64,000 nucleotides of DNA from Sideroxydans sp. (GTDB lineage Bacteria > Pseudomonadota > Gammaproteobacteria > Burkholderiales > Gallionellaceae), in assembly GCA_027310725.1 (NCBI GenBank), contig DAIDAG010000044.1, positions 45,743-109,742 of the forward strand, given 5' to 3'. Positions within the stretch are counted from its first letter, which is position 1. Every line of letters starts with the position of its first letter. The position numbers were made by a program, and so were the translations under genes. Shown in pieces: positions 37,716-45,262 of the stretch. The notes under the pieces are model-generated. The model ran no database searches, was not told the DNA's origin, and was given only the letters and a program-made list of their open reading frames with translations.

Positions 37716-39461
37716 ATGGCGAAAGAGGGTGGCAGCGTCAGGATCACGTTTTCCGAAACGATGCGCGGTTATGCCAGCGCAGCGCAAACCACTTTCGCCG
37801 ACGGCCATGCCGAAGGAAAGAAGGCGGGCAACAGCCTGTCCATCGATGTTTCGGTACTCATTCCCCACCTTGCACATTTTCTGGACGAACCTGCACATGC
37901 CGGCACGCTCAGCGGCAAGATAGATAGCCCCCTGCTCGGCGGAACTTGCCCGGTGCAGTCCGGCGTATTCAGGTTGCTGCCGGACACCGCAGACCTTGAC
38001 CGCAAGGTGATGTACTACCAGTTGTATGCCCTGACGCCCCGGCAGGAACCCATTACTTTTGTCGGCGTAAAGCAGGTGCAGCACGATCAGTTATTCGATC
38101 TGTGGCACGACACGACCACGCTCTACGTCAACATCTATCGGGGCCATATCGATCCCGGCAAGGCGGCGCAGGCAGCGTTGTGGATCACCGGCATCATCGG
38201 TCTCGGCGCGCCAGACTTCATCAGGGTGTTGGGAACGTTGCGTGCCACGACTCCCGACGGCAGCACCAGCCTGGCAGGACTCGCACGATTCGGCAGGTTC
38301 TTTGCCGGCAGGTTGTGGGATGTCTACCGGCCGTCGCTGCCGCCGTCACCCGATCATCCTGTACGGAAATACCCTCTCTTCACTACCGAAGGCGTGAGCA
38401 ATGCCGGGATATCGGTGCATCCGTTCAGCACCGCCGACGGACTTGCGCTGCAGCTGACCCGGTTCCGGCGCAACGATTGCGATGACGTGGTGCTGCTCAT
38501 TCATGGGCTGACCAATTCTTCCGATATGTTCATCATGCCGGAGCACCGGAACCTGGTGCAGACGCTGCTCGACGAGGGATACGGCGATGTCTGGGCGCTC
38601 GATTACCGCGGCAGCTGCCGTTTCCCCTACAACCTCGCGCGCCATCGCTACACGTTCGACGACATCGCGCTGTTCGATCATCCGGCGGCCATCGCGGAAT
38701 TGCGCCGTCACATCGGCCCGGACCGGCGCATCCATATCGTGGCCCACTGCATCGGGGCGATGACGGTCGCGATGGGCCTGTTCGGGAAGACGATACAGGG
38801 CGTCAGCAGCGCGATCCTCAACAGCGTCGCGCTCACGCCGAATGTTTCTGCCTGGGCCAGGATGAAACTTGCCGTGGGGCCCTGGGCTATCGAGAGCCTG
38901 CTCGGCATCGACTATATGAACCCTTCCTGGGGGCGCCAACCCGGATGGTCGCCGGGAAAGCTGCTCGCGCTGGCGAGCAATCTGGTGCACCGGGAATGCG
39001 ATTCTCCGGAGTGCCACACACTGAGCTTCATGTGGGGAGACGGTCATCCGTCGGTATATGGTCACGCGAATATCGCGGCCGAGACCCATGAGCGGCTGGG
39101 CGACCTGTTTGGGGGAACCGGCGTGCATTACTACCGCCATGTGTCGAAGATGGTGAGAAACAACAACACCGTCGTCAAGTATGCTCCTGACGATCCGCGG
39201 TATGCCGCGCTTCCCGAGGACTATTTCAGGCACGCCGCGGAAATGACCACGCCCCTGCTGCTTACGCTGGGGCAGGACAACCGGGTATTCATGGATTCGA
39301 ATGTCATTTGCCATCAGCGGCTGGAAAAGATCTCGCCCGGACGCCATCGGTTGCAGGCGTTTACGGGCTACGGGCACCAGGACATCTTCATGGGGAAGAA
39401 TGTGCATGCGGACATCTTTCCCCGGCTGGTCGGTTTTCTTCGGGAACACAGCCATGACTGA
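37716..39461 (+). CDS. Alpha/beta hydrolase with cysteine nucleophile, N-terminal accessory domain
   Basis: A 581-aa protein. The first ~200 residues (VRITFSETMRGY...KVMYYQLYAL) form a beta-rich accessory domain of a kind seen next to or fused to cholesterol-oxidase-type GMC enzymes. The hydrolase core follows. The oxyanion strand is DDVVLLIHGLTNSSDMF, and the nucleophile elbow is VAHCIGAMT, with Cys345 where Ser is usual. His is likely in GYGHQDIF, and an Asp lies in GQDNRVFMD. It overlaps the next gene by 8 bases and forms a unit with the phosphoesterase and GMC oxidoreductase. Substrate unknown; steroid- or lipid-like is a guess. Confidence 0.78.
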   Translation: MAKEGGSVRITFSETMRGYASAAQTTFADGHAEGKKAGNSLSIDVSVLIPHLAHFLDEPAHAGTLSGKIDSPLLGGTCPVQSGVFRLLPDTADLDRKVMYYQLYALTPRQEPITFVGVKQVQHDQLFDLWHDTTTLYVNIYRGHIDPGKAAQAALWITGIIGLGAPDFIRVLGTLRATTPDGSTSLAGLARFGRFFAGRLWDVYRPSLPPSPDHPVRKYPLFTTEGVSNAGISVHPFSTADGLALQLTRFRRNDCDDVVLLIHGLTNSSDMFIMPEHRNLVQTLLDEGYGDVWALDYRGSCRFPYNLARHRYTFDDIALFDHPAAIAELRRHIGPDRRIHIVAHCIGAMTVAMGLFGKTIQGVSSAILNSVALTPNVSAWARMKLAVGPWAIESLLGIDYMNPSWGRQPGWSPGKLLALASNLVHRECDSPECHTLSFMWGDGHPSVYGHANIAAETHERLGDLFGGTGVHYYRHVSKMVRNNNTVVKYAPDDPRYAALPEDYFRHAAEMTTPLLLTLGQDNRVFMDSNVICHQRLEKISPGRHRLQAFTGYGHQDIFMGKNVHADIFPRLVGFLREHSHD

Positions 39462-40974
39462 AAGCCGGCTGCCGCCGGGACTGGTGTTATGGCCCGGCAC
39501 CGAGAGCATCTTTCAACGGATCGGCGTGCTGATCAGCGACATACATTGCACGGATTGCACCGTCGGCAACCAGACGGCGGACGAAACCGACTGGAAGAGC
39601 TTTTTCGGCGAACTGGAACTGAGGCTAGACGCTTCGGCCACCGACGTAAGCGAGGTCGTGCTGATCCTGAACGGGGACGTCGTCGACCTGCTGCGCTCGG
39701 GGAAATGGGCTGCTGCGAATATCTACCCGTGGCAACGGGACGATCCGAGTTTCAGGAAGACCATACTGGACATCATGCACGACATCGTCGACAGGCATGC
39801 CAGCGACCCGGCGAAAACAAGCGGTTCATCCGGGTTCTTCCACTATCTGCAGAAAATGGTGGAAAGGCTGAAACAGAAGACCCCTCACGTTACTGTCATT
39901 CCCATCGTCGGCAACCACGACAAGGAGTTGCAGGTCGTTCCCGAGGCACGGGAGATCTATTACCGGCAATGCCTCGGCCTCGCTGCAGACGGCTTAGGTG
40001 CCGGTTACCGCGAATGGGTGGCCGGGCAGATGGGCAGCGATCCCGCCGATCCCTGGCCGCTGCTGCCGTTCTATTTTGCCGATCCGGGCCTGCGTCTGTT
40101 CGCCACGCACGGCCAATGGCGGGACAACACCAACTCGCGCTCGACCAGTCGCTGGAAATTCCGTCACGGCTGGCAGCCGCAGGTCTGGCGGCTGGAACAG
40201 TATCGCGCATTCAGCGATCCCTGCTTCGGCGATACGATCGCGAGCGGGTTGCTTTCCGGTTTCATATGGAATGCTACCCGCGCCATCGAGCGGGAAGTCA
40301 TACCGTTTGCGATCAATCGTTCCGCGAATGACGGGATCGAACACATCCGGAATGTGCTGCGCGAAATGGATCTGTACCGTCCGGCTTCGAGAGCCGTCGT
40401 GCGCTTGCTGGAAGAGATCGGGAAACTGGACCGCAAGGATGCAAATACGCCGCGCCTTTACAAGGCGGTCGTCGATCAATACCGCTTGAGCCTGCGATCA
40501 TGGCTGGATCAACCGGAGACTTTCCATACAGCGCCGCCGCTATTCAGGATTGTTCTGTTGCCCGTCATTTCGTTGTTGAGTCGCCCGCACTGGGCCTGGC
40601 TGGATACTCTCCTGATGCGCTGGATGGCAAAAGCGTCGGACAGGCAGGGAGATACCCCTTACGACAAATTGCCCGCGTTTCGCGCCGACTACCGGCCTTG
40701 CGGTTTCCACCTGCATGCGGAAGGCCATACCCATTTTGCGATGGAAGCCGACCTGCGCTACAGCACGCCGCAACAACCGCGCAATTACACCTATGTGAAC
40801 CTGGGTGCATGGCGCAATCGCATCGTGCAGAAATTCGGGAACAAGGGCTATCGCCGCCGCAGTACCGGTCGTGCGCTGGTTGTGAGGAACGCAGATTCCG
40901 GCTCGGCTGAAAGCGACTACCGTTTTACCTTGCGCGATGTCACCAGTTGGGGAGACCGGCTGGACCGGTGGTAA
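39454..40974 (+). CDS. Calcineurin-like metallophosphoesterase
   Basis: A 506-aa protein started at ATG 39454 (MTESRLPPGLVLWPG), overlapping the hydrolase stop. Its metal-binding motifs are in canonical order: ISDIHCTD, LNGDVVDLL, IVGNHDKEL and GHTH in HAEGHTHFAM. A ~250-residue helical insert lies between the GNHD and GHTH motifs. The position between a hydrolase and a GMC oxidoreductase suggests a shared pathway, perhaps with a phosphorylated or lipid substrate, but nothing in the sequence fixes it. Confidence 0.82.
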   Translation: MTESRLPPGLVLWPGTESIFQRIGVLISDIHCTDCTVGNQTADETDWKSFFGELELRLDASATDVSEVVLILNGDVVDLLRSGKWAAANIYPWQRDDPSFRKTILDIMHDIVDRHASDPAKTSGSSGFFHYLQKMVERLKQKTPHVTVIPIVGNHDKELQVVPEAREIYYRQCLGLAADGLGAGYREWVAGQMGSDPADPWPLLPFYFADPGLRLFATHGQWRDNTNSRSTSRWKFRHGWQPQVWRLEQYRAFSDPCFGDTIASGLLSGFIWNATRAIEREVIPFAINRSANDGIEHIRNVLREMDLYRPASRAVVRLLEEIGKLDRKDANTPRLYKAVVDQYRLSLRSWLDQPETFHTAPPLFRIVLLPVISLLSRPHWAWLDTLLMRWMAKASDRQGDTPYDKLPAFRADYRPCGFHLHAEGHTHFAMEADLRYSTPQQPRNYTYVNLGAWRNRIVQKFGNKGYRRRSTGRALVVRNADSGSAESDYRFTLRDVTSWGDRLDRW

Positions 40975-41010
40975 GAAAATGACGAAACACTGCTCGACGT
41001 ATCAGGGGGA

Positions 41011-42846
41011 ATGATGGGACAAGCCAGTTCTGTCCGGAATGCGGGGAAATTTTCAGGGAAGCTGGACGCCGTCGTCATCGGCAGCGGTTTCGGCGGCGCG
41101 ATCAGTTGCTGCAGATTGGCACAGAAATGGGGGAAGGGCGTGCTGCTGCTGGAGCGGGGCAAGCGCTATCCCATGGGTTCTTTCCCGCGGTCGCCGCACC
41201 AGATGGCCGACAATTTCTGGAGCGACACTAACGACAGGACCCGGCGTCCGAAGCACATACGCAACCGCAGCCTGCGCGGCATGTATGACATCCGCAATTA
41301 CTCCAACATGGATGCCGTGGTCTGCGCGGGACTGGGTGGCGGATCGCTGATCTATGCCAATGTCTTCCTGGAACCTCCCGAGCATGTCTTTGCATCGGGC
41401 TGGCCTGCCGGCATTGACCGTGAGTTCCTGCGACCCTATTACGATGTTGCCAGGAGCGTTCTCGGTGCGCGTCCCGTTCCGTCCTGGGAGGAAGATCCGC
41501 GCCGCCGTATCGCACGCACAGAGCTCTTTCAGGATTTCGCCAGGGAACAGGGACGCGAATCGAGGCTCGCCGATATTTGCGTCTTCTTCGGCAATGGCTA
41601 CAACTATCAAGATCATCAGGCTCCGCCTTCGCCGATCGGTTTGCAGGAAAAGAACCGTTACGGTGCAACGCAAACGTCCTGTACCTATTGCGGCGAATGC
41701 GATGTGGGCTGCAACACGCATTCGAAAAATACCGTGGACCTCAACTATCTCCACGTTGCCGAGCATGTGCACGGGGCACGCATCCGGACCGGTTGCGTGG
41801 CGGAAAAGATCGTTCCGCTGAATGAACGGGGCGCCGAGGATGCGGGTGCGGACGGCAGGTACGGGTATCGGGTGCATTACCTTGAACTCGACGGCGATGC
41901 GACCTTCGTTGACACGCAGCGTGTGGTGGTTTCCGCGGGAACCCTGGGCACGAATGAGTTGCTTTTGCGCTGCCGCGACGTGCATGGAGCCTTGCCGCAC
42001 ATCAGCCGGCAACTGGGACGGCGTTTTTCCGGCAACGGCGACTTCGTCTCTTTCGTTGCGGAGGGGAAAAAGGCCGCCGACCCGAATTACGGGCCGGTGA
42101 TCACCCAGTACTCGGATTTCAATCTGTTCAAGGCGCATGACCCGCAACGGGCTTTCATCCTGGAAGATGCGAGCTATCCCGTCTTTTTGGCATGGTTCAT
42201 CGAAGGCATGCAACCCGTGCTCAACCCGTTCGGGCTGCTCCGGAAAGCCTGGCGTGCGCTCAAATGGTTGTGGCGGCGTGTCATGCGGACGCTGATCGGC
42301 AGCAAGTGGAGCGGCCAGGTAGCCGACCTTTTTCATGAAGTGCTCAAGGGAGACCTGTCCTATCGCAGCAGCGTGCTTTTGTGCATGGGGCTGGACAAGG
42401 GCGATGGTGTTTTATCGCTGAAGGAGGGGCGTCTGGATATCCAATGGCCGCAAACGTCCAGCATGCCGCTTTACCGCGCCATCGTTGATTGCGGCAAGAG
42501 GTTCAAGGCATTTGCCGGTTCCACTTTCTTTACGCCGCTTCCCACATGGAAATGGCCGATGCGGAACAACATCACGGTGCATCCGCTGGGAGGCTGCGCG
42601 CTGGCACATGATCCTGGGCAAGGAGTGGTCAGCGCCGGCAGTGACAGAGGGCAGGTCTTCGGGTACACCGGACTTTACGTTGCGGACGGCTCGCTCCTGC
42701 CCGGAGCGGTGGGTGCCAATCCGGCAGCCACCATTTCAGCGGTTTCCGAATGGATAGCCGAAGGAATCACCGGCAATGTACCGGATAGCGATCTCGGCGC
42801 GTATCATCCGTACCGCGGAAGCGCAGATCAAGCCCGTTCGCCCTGA
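41011..42846 (+). CDS. GMC family flavin oxidoreductase (cholesterol-oxidase-like)
   Basis: A 611-aa FAD enzyme. The dinucleotide site is AVVIGSGFGGAISCCRLAQ near residue 20. The flavin-loop motif GLGGGSLIYANVF and the C-terminal signature HPLGGCALAHDPG...YVADGSLLPGAVGANPA are strong. A cysteine-rich segment (TSCTYCGECDVGCN, near 220) is typical of this bacterial subgroup. The ATGATG start has a strong GGGGGA site. The stop codon and last three codons come from a D repeat. It may oxidise a sterol, terpenoid or other alcohol made available by the upstream hydrolase; this is inference from context. Confidence 0.85.
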   Translation: MMGQASSVRNAGKFSGKLDAVVIGSGFGGAISCCRLAQKWGKGVLLLERGKRYPMGSFPRSPHQMADNFWSDTNDRTRRPKHIRNRSLRGMYDIRNYSNMDAVVCAGLGGGSLIYANVFLEPPEHVFASGWPAGIDREFLRPYYDVARSVLGARPVPSWEEDPRRRIARTELFQDFAREQGRESRLADICVFFGNGYNYQDHQAPPSPIGLQEKNRYGATQTSCTYCGECDVGCNTHSKNTVDLNYLHVAEHVHGARIRTGCVAEKIVPLNERGAEDAGADGRYGYRVHYLELDGDATFVDTQRVVVSAGTLGTNELLLRCRDVHGALPHISRQLGRRFSGNGDFVSFVAEGKKAADPNYGPVITQYSDFNLFKAHDPQRAFILEDASYPVFLAWFIEGMQPVLNPFGLLRKAWRALKWLWRRVMRTLIGSKWSGQVADLFHEVLKGDLSYRSSVLLCMGLDKGDGVLSLKEGRLDIQWPQTSSMPLYRAIVDCGKRFKAFAGSTFFTPLPTWKWPMRNNITVHPLGGCALAHDPGQGVVSAGSDRGQVFGYTGLYVADGSLLPGAVGANPAATISAVSEWIAEGITGNVPDSDLGAYHPYRGSADQARSP

Positions 42847-42872
42847 GCGTGTCGAAGGGTGAGCACGAACGG
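42834..42872 (+). repeat. Repeat D, copy at 3' end of the GMC gene
   Basis: Arms CCGTTCG (42834-42840) and CGAACGG (42866-42872) are perfect complements around CCCTGAGCGTGTCGAAGGG. The TGA inside is the stop codon of the GMC oxidoreductase, and a GTG inside opens the downstream kinase frame. Confidence 0.8.
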
Positions 42873-42933
42873 AGGACTTGATCCGCGTCCAACTGGATAT
42901 GAACTGCGACTATACGGGACAATCACGCGCACC

Positions 42934-44760
42934 ATGCTAGGCCAGATGTTCACACAGAACGAGCACAAGGCAATCGAGGCCGAACTCGTCAAAGCCTCTT
43001 TCCAGAACGCGAACGATCTCAACATCGCGGGGGCGGCGATCTTTTCCCTGCTGGTCTATGTCGTGCACGATGAGGCATCCTGGCGGATATGGCTGCCAGC
43101 CCTGGTGTTGCTTTACCTCGCCACCTTGCTTCGCGCGTATGAGATCCGGCAATACCGCCGGATGCCTGAATACCGTGATTCCAGGCAATGGATGGTCTAC
43201 CAGACGATCTACGCGGGATTGGCCGGCCTTTGCTGGGGTGCGGCTAGCGCGGCGATGCTGCCGCATCTTTCGATCATGCTGCAACTATTTGTACTGACCG
43301 TCTGCACCGTGGTGGCCGCAACGTCGGCATCTGAAGATTTTCTGCTGGTGATGCCGTCACGTGCATTCATCTTCGCCAGCATCATTCCCCCGACCCTTTG
43401 GCTGCTGACTGCGGACGACAGCCTCCACTGGGTACTTGCCGTCATGCTGGCCGCATTCATTACTGTATCGATCAAGCACGGCAACAAGAACAGCCGTATG
43501 TTCATTGAAGCACAGCATCTCCGCTTCCAGAACGAGTTCCTGGCCAAGGAACTTTCCCGGAAGCACGCCATGCTGGATCGGGCAAACAAATCGAAATCGC
43601 GATTCCTTGCGGCTGCCAGTCACGATCTGCGCCAGCCCGTGGCGGCGCTGATGATCTTCCTGGAACAACTGGAATTCGAACAGCAGCTGTCCGCGAATGG
43701 AAGGGGGGTGCTGGAGCATGCGCAGCAGGCGACTTCTTCCATGTGCAGCCTGCTGGACAGCCTGCTTGATATATCGAGGCTGGACGGCCAAGCCATCAGG
43801 AAAACGATCAGGCCATTCCCCATCCAGAAGTTGTTTGACGACATGGAAGACGAGTTCCTGCAGCTTGCGCAACATAAGGGGATCCGGTTGAAATTCTCGC
43901 CTTGCTCTGCAATCGTTGAAAGCGACAGGGTTTTGACGGGGCAGATCTTGCGCAATCTTGTTTCCAATGCGATCCGCTATACCCCTGAAGGACGCATTCT
44001 TGTCGGATGCCGCCACCGTCGGGGCATGCTCGCCATCGAAGTGCACGATACCGGCATCGGGATCGCCGAAGATCAGATCCCCAAGATATTCGACGAGTTC
44101 TACCAGGTCGACAATTCCGAGCGGGACCGGCAGCAGGGATTGGGGCTGGGCTTGTCCATCGTTGATCGCGCGGCACGATTGCTGGGGCATACCGTCACTC
44201 TGACTTCGCGCCTGGGGCTGGGATCTTCATTTGCATTAACGGTGCCGCTCGCGAAGGACGGTGTTGCGGGAGAGCCGCAAGCCCCGTTGCAGACAGCAAG
44301 GACACCCGCAATGGCTGGCCGGCTGGTTGCCGTCGTCGAGAATGAAAGCAGTATCCGCGCGGGAATGCGCGATCTCCTGCAATCATGGGGGTGCAGGGTG
44401 GTGCTTGCCGATTCTTTGGCGAACATGACCGAACAACTCGAATCCCTGGGCGAGGCAGTTGACATGATCATCTCGGATTTCGGACTGAGGGGCGGGACCA
44501 ACGGCGTGGAAGCGATCGCCAGGATACGTGAACGATGGGGATCGGGATTGCCTGCCGTGCTGTTTACCGGCGACATCAGCAAGGAGACGCATGCCCTTGC
44601 CCGGAACGCGGGACTTTCGATCTTGTACAAGCCAGCAAAAGCGGAGGCGTTGTACGAAGCCATCGCGCATGCATTTGGCGGTTCTGATAGCCAGGAGCGC
44701 ATCACCCGAATACCGGATTCAAGGGAAGAAATTGACGTGCAGGTGAAATGCGATGAATGA
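42934..44760 (+). CDS. Hybrid histidine kinase with C-terminal receiver domain
   Basis: A ~608-aa sensor kinase. ATG at 42934 (MLGQMFTQNEHKA) is preferred over the GTG at 42859, which lies in repeat D; the true start is uncertain. The N-terminal ~200 residues form about five to six membrane helices without a large periplasmic domain. The phosphoacceptor is in LAAASHDLRQPVAA. The ATPase boxes are LRNLVSNAIRYTPEG, DTGIGIAEDQ and GLGLGLSIV. The receiver carries the Asp in MIISDFGLRGG and Lys in LYKPAK, though the usual DD pocket reads ENE. The stop overlaps the phosphatase start by 8 bases. Confidence 0.88.
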   Translation: MLGQMFTQNEHKAIEAELVKASFQNANDLNIAGAAIFSLLVYVVHDEASWRIWLPALVLLYLATLLRAYEIRQYRRMPEYRDSRQWMVYQTIYAGLAGLCWGAASAAMLPHLSIMLQLFVLTVCTVVAATSASEDFLLVMPSRAFIFASIIPPTLWLLTADDSLHWVLAVMLAAFITVSIKHGNKNSRMFIEAQHLRFQNEFLAKELSRKHAMLDRANKSKSRFLAAASHDLRQPVAALMIFLEQLEFEQQLSANGRGVLEHAQQATSSMCSLLDSLLDISRLDGQAIRKTIRPFPIQKLFDDMEDEFLQLAQHKGIRLKFSPCSAIVESDRVLTGQILRNLVSNAIRYTPEGRILVGCRHRRGMLAIEVHDTGIGIAEDQIPKIFDEFYQVDNSERDRQQGLGLGLSIVDRAARLLGHTVTLTSRLGLGSSFALTVPLAKDGVAGEPQAPLQTARTPAMAGRLVAVVENESSIRAGMRDLLQSWGCRVVLADSLANMTEQLESLGEAVDMIISDFGLRGGTNGVEAIARIRERWGSGLPAVLFTGDISKETHALARNAGLSILYKPAKAEALYEAIAHAFGGSDSQERITRIPDSREEIDVQVKCDE

Positions 44761-45253
44761 CTCTGGCAAGGTGAGGATCCTGTTTTGCTGCATGGGCAAT
44801 ATCTGCCGTTCGCCGACTGCCGAAGCGGTGTTCCGGCACCATGTCGGGCAAGCGGGCCTGACGGAACACTTTCTCATCGATTCTGCCGGTACTCACGATT
44901 ACCATATCGGCGATCCTCCCGATGCGCGCACGCAGCGTGCGGCAAAACAGCGCGGTTACGACATGAGCAATCTGCGCGGACGCCAGGTGGAAGCCGTGGA
45001 CTTCGCCCGTTTTGATTATGTGCTGGCGATGGACGAAGCGAACCTCGATATTCTCAGGCGCCTGCGTCCCGGCGATGCACGAAGCCATCTTGGCCTGTTC
45101 CTGGAATTTGCGCAGCATCACGCTGAACGTGAGGTGCCCGATCCTTACTACGGAGGCTCTGACGGTTTCGAGCGCGTCCTGGATATGGTGGAGGATGCCG
45201 CGAACGGCCTGCTGCTGCACGTCCGGCAACGTCAACTTCAGGATCTGCCCTGA
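44753..45253 (+). CDS. Low molecular weight protein-tyrosine phosphatase
   Basis: A 166-aa LMW-PTP. The P-loop is Cys13-MGNIC-Arg19-Ser, the C(X5)RS motif. The general-acid loop is PDPYYGGSDGFERVLD with Asp in DPYY. In bacteria these enzymes remove phosphate from tyrosine kinases of polysaccharide export, or from arginine or small molecules. Here the 8-base overlap with a histidine kinase is unusual and suggests co-regulation with that sensor rather than with a polysaccharide locus. Confidence 0.9.
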   Translation: MNDSGKVRILFCCMGNICRSPTAEAVFRHHVGQAGLTEHFLIDSAGTHDYHIGDPPDARTQRAAKQRGYDMSNLRGRQVEAVDFARFDYVLAMDEANLDILRRLRPGDARSHLGLFLEFAQHHAEREVPDPYYGGSDGFERVLDMVEDAANGLLLHVRQRQLQDLP

Positions 45254-45262
45254 GCGCTTCTG

